Shown: piece after piece, positions 13,801-25,645 of the stretch
Layout of the letters: every line of letters begins with the position of its first letter
Numbering within the stretch: the stretch's first letter is position 1
Origin: Rhyzopertha dominica
Taxonomy: Eukaryota > Arthropoda > Insecta > Coleoptera > Bostrichidae
NCBI GenBank assembly: GCA_025024175.1
Contig: QCXZ01000064.1
Coordinates: 14,942,001 to 15,006,000, forward strand
Length of the DNA stretch: 64,000 nucleotides
Direction of reading: 5' to 3'
Position numbers and translations under genes: made by a program
The notes under the pieces: generated by a model
The model's input: only the letters and a program-made list of their open reading frames with translations
The model's database searches: none
Told to the model about the DNA's origin: nothing

Positions 13801-15734
13801 CGCTCGAGTTAACTTACCGAACTTGTGGCAAAGATGGCCCTCGACCATAAACGGAAGGAACGCGGTAGAAGAAAAACCAATACAAAAACGCTTGTAGATA
13901 TGGTTAGGTATCCTGATTTATCTAAACTGTTTTCCTCAGAGATGGGGACGCGATGATCATAGATGAGAGAAATTATAAACAATTAATAAATCATGTGATT
14001 TTACATAGTAACTGAGCTTTACTTCTAGGGTAAATTTTAGAAAAAAAATGGTAAAAATTTTGTTAGCAGGTAAAATAAACTTTATTCTCTGAACATTCAC
14101 ATGTTTCTTAACCTTCGCGGCTTTTATTTTTCATCTCTTAGTTTTTTAGTTGCCTCTATCTCGCACTTAACTTTTAGATTAACCCTCCCTTACCAAAGTT
14201 CTAAATACGCCACTTATAATCTTTCTGACACGTATAAAGGGAAAGTAATTGATATATTTCTTCATTACCTACAGCAATGAAAGTACATAGGAACTCCAAT
14301 GCAACCTTTACTTTCCAATTAAGCGATTATTCGATAAACCGCAATAATACCTAATCGATTAACCAATTAAATTCTGATATTTCAAGTCCATTAGTCAGGC
14401 CTACTGTATAATCATAACATCATTTAAAATGGCAATTTCGTCAATGGTTAATAATAAATATTATTACGCGCATTTTAACCGGATCATCCGTCTAACGCAT
14501 AGTGTTCGTAGTAAAACTGCGTGATATAGTGTGTGTGAAGTAGTATGTTAATATTATAAGAACAAGTGATAGTTGAGGTTAATTAATATCAGAATAGGGA
14601 CACATTTCCTTCCGTTATTTTGCATAACTGCAACCAGGTTTATTTTCGCTATATTCCCTTCGTCTCAAATTGACATATACGCACGAGCTGAAGATTTTCT
14701 TTACAATAACTACATTAAACACACTTCGATTAAACTGACGCCCCGAGTATTGCACAAAATGTGCACCCGTTGCAGCCTAAGTGTTACGTAATCTATCAAA
14801 TTTCTTGACAGAAAAGCTGAAGACGTGGGGGAGGCACGTTCAGATACGCGCGGGTTATTTCCGATTAAGTTTAATCAAACGTGTGGCAACTTCCGTTTCC
14901 CTATCCTTCGGAAATGTAACTAACCTGAGAACCGAAGCATCGTGATTGGTAAATTGTTAAGCGTAGCTCTTGCCCTTGAGTAAATAACAAAATGTGTTCG
15001 TTAGGAGATCCCGTTTCATTTGCATCAATATCTGTTACGTGATTAGGGCTAAAAATCTAGATCCCGGTGAAAATAGACTGCTACAAATAACACTGATACA
15101 CTTGTTCGGGTGTCAGTGAACTTATAAGCAGCCTTGTAGTAAATGTGTTTTTGTTTAACTTCTGCTTTAATCCTCTTTTTCGTTCATTTCAAAGGCTTGG
15201 AGATCGCGTCGAGGGGGTATGAGAATGTTGACTGCTTAGGTATTCGCTTTACTTGGAAGTTTGCAGCAACTTTCCTAAACAATTTGCTTGGGCGTGTATG
15301 TATATTTTACTCTGGATACCCTTCCCAAATATTTCTCCTCCTATATACAATTTACATTCATGTAACCACTATAGCTTGTATTGATTCTTTTAGAGGCTGT
15401 ACATAACAAACTATAAAATGCTCATGGATAGATAACACAAAGTTTTGCAGTTATCATGATGCTGCGCTTATAGAGAACATGTTTTGAAGATGACTCATTA
15501 AAGAACGTGTGGATATGCCATAAAAAATATTTAAATCCAACAAGTGAAAGCCCGTGAATTTCTAAAAAAACAGGCCAGATGTTGCTAAGCGATACCCACT
15601 AGTACAACACAGAAGAGGTAAGTAAAATAACGATTGTGACGATCGCTCAATATTACTATTATAAATTATCCCACCACCAAATAAAGAAGAACGCAGATAT
15701 AGGTTTACTCAGCTTACACTGTAACCCATGCAGC
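10886..15734. other. Intergenic DNA, no gene recognised
   Basis: I see nothing assignable. A 130-codon minus-strand frame at 11001-11393 has no motif I recognise. The remaining frames are short, A+T-rich and lack splice or promoter context. 13080-13130 is a simple A+T-rich tract. Confidence 0.4.
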
Positions 15735-16010
15735 AATGTATATTGACAATTTCTTGGTGGAATATTTGTACAATATTTGGACGTTGGGGCAATATTAAAA
15801 TTTTTTAAGCCAATATTGAACCAATAGCTGTTACAGATAGGTATACAATATTGATTTTTTTACTAGTACAATTTTGGCCATCGATTATTATTGCACGAAC
15901 ATATAGGTGCAATACTGGAAATAAAATATTGATCAGTTTTATATAAAAATTTTAAGCCAATATTGAATCAATAGAGGTTATAGATATGTAGCCAATATTG
16001 AGTTTTCTAT
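15735..16010. repeat. Degenerate direct repeat rich in CAATATTG
   Basis: A block at about 15796-15870 (AAGCCAATATTGAACCAATAG...GATAGG) recurs at about 15943-16010 (AAGCCAATATTGAATCAATAG...GATATG), an offset near 147 bp. The palindrome CAATATTG and near-variants appear repeatedly between them. This looks like an old tandem duplication or an internal piece of a repeat. Confidence 0.45.
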
Positions 16011-16404
16011 TTGTTTAGCGTTTTACGATCATACTGGTGTCATGTCGATCGTTTTTTTAAGTACTGGCGGCTTTGGCCAACTTATGTTTTGTCACATTCA
16101 CTACAGGGTATTTTTTATATTACAAAAGAGGTATTGTTTCTCAAAGTACCTGCGTCTTAAAAAGCAAATTGACAATATAAAGGTTTCAAGAATAAGTGAA
16201 TGAAATTTGTGTGCTATTTCTTTGGTAAGCTGTATTTTGAAATATTGAGTACTGGATTGTCCTATTCTGTTTAATTCTTTGTCTGTTGTTTTTGTAATAT
16301 TTCCTTAATGCAACTAAAATCTAATTGTGTTTTAAAATTTAAGTTTTTTCATGTAGCTATTTTTTAATAATTAGAAGATCTGAATAATACTATTGGAAAG
16401 GTAC

Positions 16405-17045
16405 GAGTCGGGTCCTACTAATCTCATCTATACCTGCTAGCTAGAAAAGGTCCTATGCTAGTTGGGTCCCACTGGTTCCTCCCAATAAAGCAATTACAGG
16501 GTTTATCACTGATGATATTATATTTCTCAAAATCTCCTGTTCCTGATATTTTGTCATTCATTGGTTATAAGTTTCCAATTTAGCCGTCCATTTATAAAAT
16601 GTGCAATACTTGTTCTAAGACAAATGATCAAAGCAATTTCCAGGTTCAGTTGAAGAATGAGTGAAAAAAGGCAAAGAATTTATTGCTATAAATAAGTTCA
16701 AATTGGGCTTTCACGAATTTATAAACAAGAGGTGGTAAAAAGATGAATGTGTAAAAGTAAAAAAAAACTGTGTGTAAGGCACGCGGTTTCTTAAAATTTA
16801 TTCGTGACTTGCTTGGTTTAGCGATAAAGATTGAAATTGAAATAATAGTATTTCTACATGTTTTATTGTTATTATGTATATAAGTTATTCAATATATCTA
16901 TACTTACTCATGCTTTAACGATTTTATGTGGAATTATTGTGGAATTTTTAAGAAAATATTTTTTATAACACTACGGCTTACTGGGACCCAACACGCCTAT
17001 GTTTGGGACCCAACTCGCATTGCAGATTACCCAATTCGCCTCCTC
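16405..17045. repeat. Inverted cluster of GTTGGGTCC motifs
   Basis: The left end (16405-16485) carries GAGTCGGGTCC and GTTGGGTCCCACTGG in plus orientation. The right end (16978-17040) carries GGGACCCAAC twice, CCCAATTCGCC and CTCCTCCC, i.e. the same motif inverted. The intervening 500 bp is A+T-rich without an open frame. The arrangement suggests a degraded inverted-repeat element, but no target duplication is evident. There is nothing recognisable between 16010 and 16405. Confidence 0.35.
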
Positions 17046-18367
17046 CCATAATATTAAATAATAAAGTTTCGAGACGTCACCAAAAAGTAATTTAATTTGT
17101 TTGCCCACTTCCTCAGTTTCACAAAAATGATTAAAGACTTAAATGTTGAGGAATACAACCAATCTACCATAAAACTGACTATTGCGTTAAACCATTTGTT
17201 ACGTCACTGTGCATGCTTAGTTGTACTTCCTGTAACGGCGTCTGTAGCCAGTAAGTGGGTTATGAAATTATAAACTAATCTAGCACATTTCGTGTAATGT
17301 GCAGTGAGAGCGAATTTCCTTTCCGGCAACTGCATCCTGCATCCGCTGAAGTTAGCAACTCAGCTCGTTACTTAGAGAGGTTGCAGTAAGTTACCTTTCA
17401 TCCACTATGAAATTGCTAGCTCTGAAAAGTCCGACTTTTCAGAAGTATATCTGTTTCCTTTATTTTCTTTGGAATTGATATACATAAATTCTTTATACAG
17501 AAATTTAATAAGGAAACCGAAGACTCCAGTAAACCATTTAGTACATAATGATGTAGCTAGTGTAATACGTTTTGAGATTTGTAAACCAATATTTCACCGA
17601 AAGGGTAGCAATATTCGTGTTTACACCGATAATTTTCCAAGGCATTGCACGTATCCTTTGCTAATTTCGAATTAAATTATCGCATGAGCGACCGCGTCCC
17701 AACTGCGGTCGTTGAAGCTACAATGTGGTGGACATGCAGGGGGATAACGAACGGCGGATTGCAGCAACAAGGTGATAATGGCACCATTGCGAGAGTCCGA
17801 GACATTAAAGTAGCGGGCCTCTCATTAAAGTCCAGTGTGGGCATTTGCCCAGATGAGATATATGGCCAGTAAACGACACAAATTGATCCTTCTGCAATTA
17901 ACTCAAGAGGAAAAGCATCAGCTGCTTTAAGTTATTTGATATCTCTGCAGAATTGCAACAGATGTCACGGAGTCCAATAATATATCGGTGAAACAATTTC
18001 TTTTTTATCATGATTAATAAAGTATTGCAACAAAGCACAGTCTTCCATACTACTTAAGCAAATGTGCAAAATATTGTGTAACAATAGCAAGGGTATACTA
18101 AGGTTCAGCTTAAAATTGTATTACAGAATATGTGTTCGATGAATTAAAAATTTCTGATTTAAACGCTTTATTTTCACACTAACCGAAACACCGCAGTTCA
18201 CTACACCCATACATTTGCACTTAAATGGATTTTCGCTCATTTCCAATGGCTGGTTAAATAATTTGCAGGCGGTGGTTTTCCATAACAGGTGCTTAAAAAA
18301 GCCATGTAGGTTACAGGGTACCGTATATGGTGACATCTCGAAAACTAAAAACAACATTGAAAAATTA
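17046..18367. other. Intergenic DNA, no gene recognised
   Basis: Short frames only (for example 17645-17872, plus strand). None carries a motif I can name, and there is no clear repeat. Confidence 0.4.
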
Positions 18368-18712
18368 CAGCTACAAACAGGGCACTTATGGAAATTATCG
18401 ATTAAATCAATTTGCCGCCTCTCAGGAAGGTGACGTATACTTGTCATCTGCCGATTTTTGAATTATTTGATATATTTCTATACTAGAAAACGCCTGGGAG
18501 TGTATATTTTTAACATATTCTGTAGCGCTTTGTAAAATAAATAACTTTTAGGTTGCAGAAAACTCACATTTCAGAGCTGTGGAGTGACATTAATCTGCAA
18601 CCTTCAGTACTATCGCCGTGCACATTGTAGCTTGGCAGCAATTACAAAAAGGCGGCACAAAGAATTTAGAAATCAACGCCGCCTGCGTTGCATGAATCAT
18701 TTATAGAAACCC
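18368..18712 (+). mobile_element. MITE-like family X, copy 1 (partial)
   Basis: This stretch matches 26541-27393 in inverted orientation. Shared blocks in order are TGGAAATTATCGATTAAATC, ATACTTGTCAT, GAATTATTTGAT, TGTAGCGCTTTGT/TGTAGTGCTTTGT, GAGCTGTGGA, AACCTTCAGTAC, GTAGCTTG.CAGC, GCACAAAGAATT.AGAAATC and the end ATCATTTATAGAAACCC. Copy 1 is shorter than copy 2, with internal deletions. The end block suggests a DNA transposon terminus (TACAGGGTTTCTATAAAT in the other strand). No protein coding seen. Confidence 0.6.
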
Positions 18713-20692
18713 TTTTGAAATAGAGGAGTATACAGCCTACACGTGCTTTTTATATCTAGCTAATTATGACGCATTTTATGTATCGAAATACAATAGTTTG
18801 CCTGCAAAACATTCTTTACTGGTGATTACTCTGGCCTTCTTTACACAAACAGCAATACGAATACATTTCACATAATACAAAAAGTTGATGGAAAGATAAA
18901 ACTTGCATATTTCATTTACATATCGATTTGAGGCTGCAAAAAGGTTGCAAAGTACATTGAGCGATATAGGAAACTAGAACTTCAGACATTGCATGTCAAA
19001 TCACTGCGTCTTTCAGAATAAAAAGATGGTGACGACAATATTATAGTAAGCGCTTATTCACTGCATAACAACTGGTTTGATTAACAGTAAATTGGAGAAA
19101 TAAAAATTATATCAATGCATGTGCTAACCTGCCCATTAAGCGGTATCATTGGTCAATGCAATTATTGTTGTTGTTATTATTATTATTATTATTAAATTGT
19201 CTTCACGCAGATAAAATTTTCAATGAGAGCATTAGGAGAGTCCCACTGTTGAAAGTACCTAAGATGGTTGATTTCACAATTTTAATTACTCGTTCTGTAG
19301 ATGTAAGGTGCAAAATGCCAAGAAGAAGACCATCTCTTGAGAAAATAAGCTAGTAAACATTACTGCCCTAATTGTGTCAAAGCTACCCAGTATACATCTC
19401 AGGTTGTTATAAATGATGACGTATCCCCGTCGGCCGTGCAGAGAATACTCAAAATAGGCAAATCCCATCCACAATCATTTATTTAAAAAATTTTACATAC
19501 AAGAAATAAGGCAGTGTCTCATCGCATTACTGGAAATAAGTTAGTAGGTACCTACCTTAACAATACTGGTTACCTAGGAAAACTGTCTGGACTTTTGCGA
19601 ACGCACCGAATGCCCCCAACATTCTCCCGATTTTTCTGTAAGCGCTTATTCTAAAATTAAAAGTATCGGTTATTCCAGAAAGTGCTAAGTTTGTTGATCC
19701 AATAAAGTGTTAGCCAGTGCAACCATTTACGCATAATACGGCACCCATCGTGCTCTACCAAGGCTTAGTAGAAAACAGCATTAAACCACAATACAAAAAA
19801 TCGTAATAATTGACAAGGACAACTGAAACCATAACTATACTTCAACAAGTTCTAATTACTTAAAAGCTGCGATGGCGTCAAAAAATTGAATTCACGGTTG
19901 AAACTAACGCCAACATTTGGCATCAAAGGAATAACACACTTACCTATGCCAAAACTGTTAATATAAATTGTTGGCCGCCTTATTGATATTGGCATATTTG
20001 TGCTAACAGTTATCGTTAAAAATCATAGGGCAATAAAAATTATATACCAACCTAGACCTACACTTTTACATGCACCTGCTGTCTTTAATATTCATTCATA
20101 TTTTGTATTTATCTATCAGCACAATTAGTAGTGCGCGGATTTAAATAATAGCATTTGTAGATACAAAAATAACAGACAACATATATATTGTGCTGGTACG
20201 AAAAGCAGTAACCCAGTAACCGCTGTCTCTACACTACCAACTGAAGCGAAATAATTAGAACATTTTATCTCCGCCTAAACTCTAACCACACAGCCATCCT
20301 TCTTAAATCACTCTATCCAATTCAATATACCTTTAGCATTACTTCTTTCATCATGTCGTTACCTAAGGGGTTGGTCGAAAATTACATTTCTGTAGCAACG
20401 AGTTCTCTTTAGAAAGGACCAATTTCTTTGAAGCGACGATTTTGCACTATGAGGCATGCCGTGAAACAAGCATTTGTTTTATAGGAAGTGGTCAGAAATT
20501 ACGTTCTCTCAATTCTGCGCTTTACATCGAATGCTTCGGTAATTTTTATAAAACATACATTTTCTTGTGCTTTTTTAATATCTGGAATTTAACTATTGAC
20601 TTAGTTAATTCACTTAATTAAAGTATATATTTTAGGGCGTTGCACGCTATTTGGAGTTTGTAGGTTCAAGTATTTGTGAACTACGTTTGCAA
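18713..20692. other. Intergenic DNA, no gene recognised
   Basis: Nothing assignable apart from the simple repeat at 19161-19195. Confidence 0.4.
19161..19195. repeat. ATT/GTT trinucleotide microsatellite
   Basis: A run of TTG units followed by about seven TTA units. It yields a leucine-rich frame, which I take as an artefact. Confidence 0.9.
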
Positions 20693-20700
20693 TGTAGAAC

Positions 20701-21760
20701 CAGTGATGGGCGCGTAGAATACTCCATGTAGATTACGCCATTATCTACGCGTAAACTATGTAATATTCTACTTTAAAAGTCTACTGTAGAAAATAACTTT
20801 ATGTAGATAAACAGCAAACTAGTAATATTTAGTACTTTTAACAGCTTCAAATGCCTCAAATGACAGTATTATTTTGTATATTATTATTTTCGTTCTCCCA
20901 TCGATCGTACCGCGAGGTACGTGAAAAAGAGAACTATATATATCACTCAATGGAACGGAGTTGATCCGATCACAACCAAACTTAGTATGGTAATAGCCCA
21001 TGACCTTCTGAGCTCCAATTCGGAGCCCTATGCTGTAGACTCTCACCGTTCAAAAGTTACAGGACATCAAAGTTGCTGCAGATCGCCGTGCACTAACGTC
21101 AGTAGGTTGGAACTACGCGTGGACCACGATCGGAACTACCTGGAGTCGATCATAGGAGAACGTTTTTTTCGTTTTGGCCGATTTCACTGGTTGTTGCTTC
21201 CTAACTAAACAAAATACTACTTCGTTGTAATTAAAATAACTAGAGCCACGTTAAACAACAATAACTCGTTTCGACGTAGGTACATTTGTTAGGGTCAGAA
21301 GGCACAAGCGTGCTTTGGAGCCCTCAATCGGTCAATGGGTTCTTAAATGACTGTAAACTATGATTTTATTATCTTTCTTGTCTATAAACGGAAGAAGACT
21401 GGCTATTTCATATACTACCTATTATACCTAATATACTCGTAGAAGAAAAGACTTCGAAACGCATGTTTTGTCCGAAAGAAGTAAGAAAACCGTTTGGGTA
21501 TTCTGATGACTTACTAAAATAAGTTATGCAAATTTATAATATAAATATTAAAAAACTGCAGTGCTTTAAAAAATTTTAAGAATTGACCCATAAAACAGGG
21601 AAATTAGAACAAAATAATTTGCACAATACACTAAATATACAATAGCCATAATATACTCGTCTCATATTTTCTACTCAAAATCTACGCCAAAAGGCTTTAT
21701 CTACATTTTCTACGCGGCTAATGTAGAAAATTATAATTTACGCGTAAACGCCCATCACTG
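20701..21760. mobile_element. Non-autonomous hAT-type element, copy 1
   Basis: The element begins CAGTGATGGGCG and ends CGCCCATCACTG. It is flanked by a perfect 8-bp direct repeat TGTAGAAC at 20693-20700 and 21761-21768. Terminal CAGTG and an 8-bp target duplication are the hallmarks of the hAT superfamily. Subterminal TACGCGTAAA/TTTACGCGTAA blocks are present at both ends and may bind transposase. There is no transposase, so it needs an autonomous hAT elsewhere. It is nearly identical to 28652-29407 except for about 300 extra bases at 20891-21190. Confidence 0.9.
20891..21190. mobile_element. 300-bp insertion inside hAT copy 1
   Basis: These bases are absent from the otherwise matching hAT copy 2, where the join falls at about 28841. 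The segment is richer in G+C than its host. It starts CGTTCTCCCATCGATCG and carries the inverted counterpart CGATCATAGGAGAACG at about 21147-21162, so 20891-21162 looks like a small inverted-repeat element; a further 28 bp before the hAT sequence resumes is unexplained. No family recognised. The alternative is a deletion in copy 2. Confidence 0.55.
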
Positions 21761-21768
21761 TGTAGAAC

Positions 21769-22984
21769 CTAGAAAGGAATCATAAAAGCATTATACACGT
21801 ACTGCTGCACTATTATTTCTATGCACGAACAATCATTAGTAGAGTGCTGAACAGTTAAGTCGTGTGTCTGAACGCAAACTTAGTAAAGAAACTTCTCGCA
21901 TTAAGTGATTGAGGTTGTTCTCAGTATAAAGTCATAAATTTCGCCCTGACATTACAGCACTACATATAGATTGCATAGATACGTTGTTGGTGTATGGAAT
22001 TGAAAACGTGCAATTTCGATAAAGTGTGTTGCTTGTTTACCAGCCTAGCGTTCAATCAAAACTATATATTGAATTTATCGCAATCCAAAATTCAACCAAC
22101 CACTAAAGGGCTTTCATAATATCTACTTAGAAGCAAGTTGTTTTACCTCAATTTGTTTTTATTTTCCAATGATACAACCTAGTGAAAACCTATTACGTGT
22201 ACCCCTAAAGAGGAAAATTTAGCGTCATTATTAGATTATGCGGAACGTACACAATCTGTACTAATCATCTTAGGATAGTCCATTACTAGACAGCTATACG
22301 ACTTTTTAAATTACACCTGTTCAAGCCAAACAGTGTTTCAGGCATGTATTTGCTACAATTACTTTTATTTTGACATTAAGTAAACAGTTGCCGTGTAAAT
22401 CAGCCGGATATAACATTTATTACCTCATGTTACAGTAATCAGTCAAACAAGCGCATAGCCGTACCACACTTTTCTCGAAGCGACTCAGAGCACCTTTGAC
22501 TCCCCTATAACTTTCTTGTGGATAAAGCTAGAAGCGTGATTTTCTAGTGATCAAGTGGACATACTAAAACTAACTACATTCCCAAAATGCATACTATTTA
22601 TAAATATAGTTTGTGAACTATTGCTAGCATAAGTTCTCTAATTTTGTCACTGACTGACTGACTCACCAACCATCAAAATTTTAAGTTATCTATATTGGTA
22701 GGTACTTCTAGCACACACAAACTTAAAATTTTGTATTCAGTTAGTGTTTAGCCTATAAATGAAAAAAAAACTTAACATTCCGATATTTCAGTCCCGTTTT
22801 CTACATTTTAGTCTTATCAACTGTGAATCTTACGAATGACGAATAATCAATCATATGTCGTCGTTTCTTGAAAGTCCGTTATTAATAAAATTAATTAAAT
22901 CACCTAGCTAGTAGGTACTGATGCGCACACTGTTTACATTCGGAGTGGCCACCGCGTGACAGTGGTAGTTGGTGGCCAACTATA
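21769..22984. other. Intergenic DNA, no gene recognised
   Basis: No gene or clear repeat seen. The last four bases (22981-22984, TATA) are the candidate target duplication of the next element. Confidence 0.4.
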
Positions 22985-23319
22985 TGTCGAATCCATAAGC
23001 TGTAATTGTACATTTCATGAAAAGGATGTCCATTTCGTGAAATGGGTCCACATGCTGAAATATTTCAAAATTACATCATGTGGACAAAAATTCTGTCCGT
23101 TTCTTGAAATGGAAATCATTATTTTCCAAATGATGAACTGGTGCAAAATTACAGCAAATGGATGCACAAATCGTCCATTTCACGAAAAGGTAAGAAACGT
23201 CCACACAGCTTGCTGAACATATAAAAAGGCGTTGGAAGTGGATGTACACTTCGCGTATTGTACAAAACTGGCCAATGTCCAGATCATGAAATGAACAAGC
23301 TCTTGTCCAAAACATGAAA
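22985..23319 (+). repeat. Left terminal inverted repeat of the integrase-type transposon
   Basis: It aligns base for base with the reverse complement of 25993-26327. The first 240 bases or so show almost no differences; the inner part has several. It contains a series of short palindromes of the form TTTCNNGAAA (23012, 23032, 23099, 23177), and related ATCATGAAATGAAC and AACATGAAAT near the inner end. Confidence 0.92.
23012..23187. promoter_or_regulatory. Array of TTTCNNGAAA palindromes in the terminal repeat
   Basis: Sites are TTTCATGAAA (23013), TTTCGTGAAA (23033), TTTCTTGAAA (23100) and TTTCACGAAA (23178), with half-related copies at about 23056 and 23283. Each has its mirror in the right repeat (26120-26300). 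Repeated palindromes inside terminal repeats are commonly transposase-binding sites; that is my inference. The core TTCNNGAA also equals a two-unit heat-shock element, so host-factor binding is a second possibility. Confidence 0.5.
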
Positions 23320-23439
23320 TGAACTGCGTATGCGGAGTAGTACGAGCCGAAACGAACCAGTACGAACCAATTCAGTCCTCAGTGGAAGCAACCAGGGTTG
23401 TGTGCGTGGTTTATTATTGTTGTAATTCACATTTGTGTA

Positions 23440-25534
23440 ATGGAGTACAACACAAAAGAGAACTTTTACGCCAAAATTGCAGAATACTATACTAAACAAC
23501 CAGCAAAGAAGCCGTTTTCTAAGGAGTCCCTGGCAACCGTCATCAAAGAAATCCAATGTGCCAAACAAAAATCGTAAGTTATACAGTGGCGTAACAATAC
23601 CTCGCGGGCTCCCCCGCAAGAATAAATGTAAGAATAGCATCAAAATCGGAAAACGCAATTTATTTTTATTTTCAAATAAGATATATCTAGTACACTTCCA
23701 TAAGTTACTCACAAATATGGCATACATTTTGGATTTTTTGTCGTTTAGATTGGGTACAAATTTCTTGCGCATGCATTCAGTTGGTGACATGGACATCCAC
23801 GTCATGTAATGAAATTGTTGCCGATATTTTTCAAAAATTACAGAAATTCGAGCCCATGCTAATTTGGCGCTGTTTTAAATTGTTTCTTCAAATCAATAGA
23901 CCGATGAGAACGCGAAATGTGTTATTAATACTTTCGTAATAATGTATTGTGTGTTATTGTTTTAATTACAGTATTTATTTATTAGGGGCAAGAAGACTCG
24001 GCGGGAGTATCACTTACTCAGTACATACGATATTTTATCTGTTGGCAATGACAATTTTTTAATAAAGAAGCACGGCAACGGTGACACTGAAATTAAATAT
24101 CTAGTTGCATACGAAGACCTTTACGAAAGGTGCCATGAAATACACATTTCAACAGGACACGGAGGGAACGTAAAAATGAGGAATGCGGCAAAAATTAAAT
24201 ATTCTATTCCTAGACCTTGCATTGAAGCATACTTGGGCGTTTGCAAATCTTGCAACGAAAAGAAAATTATCTCTCGTAAGCTAGTTGTAAAACCTATAAC
24301 TTCAAAAGACTTCAACGAAAGAGGACAGGTTGATCTTATCGATTTTCAATCTCTTCCGGATGGTAAATATAAGTGGATTTTGAATTACCAAGATCATAGC
24401 ACTAAATTTGTATCGTTGAGACCTTTGGAGACAAAAAGAGCAGCAGAAGTGGCATCTCAACTTTTAAAAATCTTCTTGACTTTTGGTGCACCTCGAATCT
24501 TGCAAAGTGACAACGGACGAGAGTTCGTTAATCACGTGATAACAGAAATGAAACAGTTGTGGCCTGAGTGTATTATTGTAAATGGGCGCCCTCGACATCC
24601 TCAAAGCCAGGGCAGTATTGAACGCAGTAATCAGGACATCGAAAACATGATCAGAGCTTGGATGTCCGATCATAATTGCACACACTGGGCTACGGGTCTA
24701 CATTTTGTGCAATGGTACAAAAACGTTTCTCACCACAGAATAATTGGGCGATCACCATATAAGGCTCTCTTTGGTCACATTCCGCGCGTGGGCTTCACTT
24801 CATCCAACCTACCAAAGGAAGTTTTGGAACGTTTAGTGAATGAAGAGGACCTGGAAGACCTGCCTGGGGAGATATCTGAAAATGAAAAAACTCTAACTGA
24901 AAACGATCTAACAGGTGTAATCTCTGAACCTGAACGTCAGCTACTTACCACAGAAAACAATGGACAGAGCGGTGATGGTGGAAGCGAGGATGGTGAGTTT
25001 TCTGAAGTTGCTGCTATGGAGTCAAATATGAATGAAAATGAGGAATTAACCATTCGCGAAGAATATATACGAAAGGAAAGAGAAGCTGCCTATGAAGGCC
25101 AAAAACGTGCAGCAGAAAAGATGTTGTCACCTAAACATAGAAAAATTACGTTTACTGTTAATGATTGTGTCCTGGTAAGCGTTCCTAAGGTCGACAGAGG
25201 GCCAACAGACCCCCAAAATATCGTGGGAATAATAATCGACTGTAAAAACGATGTATATCAAGTTGCCACTGAATATGGTGTAATAAAAGGTTGGTACGGC
25301 CATGATTCATTACAACATGCTACTTCCAGTTTTTTGAAAATTGAGGATCTTCGTACATCGAAACACCTATCTTTACGAGAAGCAGTTGCAGCAAGCTCGG
25401 GTGGCCAAGGGGTTGCAAAATGCGCTTGTAAGCCCTCTAAACAGCAGTGCAAAACAAAAAGGTGCCTTTGTAAGAAATCGAACAGATTGTGTACAAGTCG
25501 TTGTCACAGCAGTCTTAACTGTATCAATAAGTAG
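23440..25534 (+). CDS. Two-exon DDE integrase-like transposase with C-terminal Cys-rich domain
   Basis: Exon 1 (23440-23573) starts at ATG and ends at TC/GTAAGT. Exon 2 (23986-25534) follows the acceptor TTTATTAG and restores the frame exactly, giving about 560 residues. The enzyme should cut and join transposon ends in the nucleus. Exon 2 encodes, in order, an HHCC zinc finger (IHISTGHGG ... VCKSC) and a DDE core. The core carries the first Asp in QVDLIDF, the second in LQSDNGREF and the Glu in QGSIERSNQ, with 36 residues between the last two by my count. Next come an acidic linker, a KRBA2-like block (VNDCVLVSVPKVDRG...VIKGWYGHD) and a Cys-rich CXC tail (CACKP...KRCLCKK...CTSRCHSSLNC) resembling tesmin-type DNA-binding repeats. 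Domesticated relatives in vertebrates include KRBA2 and SCAND3. No stops or frameshifts interrupt it. The first methionine of exon 2 (24176) would give a shorter protein that cuts off part of the zinc finger. Confidence 0.88.
23574..23985 (+). other. Intron of the transposase gene
   Basis: A 412-bp intron bounded by GTAAGT and TTTATTAG. The phase matches on both sides (two bases of the last codon before it, one after). An upstream AG at 23970-23971 would break the frame, so 23985 is preferred. Confidence 0.75.
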
Positions 25535-25645
25535 ATAGATAAGAGTTTCAATTTTACCTAGGTTTTCCAGTTTCACTTACCTAGGTTTTTTGCAGTTTCT
25601 GTTTCTTTAAAATGTATGTTTTAAGTTTTCCCTAGGTAATTTATA

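Noticed and set aside
20891..21190. Bacterial or vector contamination because of higher G+C
   Set aside because: It is cleanly enclosed in a hAT element, has inverted ends and no bacterial coding signature.
23284..23805. 173-codon minus-strand frame inside the integrase-type transposon
   Set aside because: It overlaps the terminal repeat, exon 1 and the intron of the plus-strand transposase; composition fits an antisense shadow.
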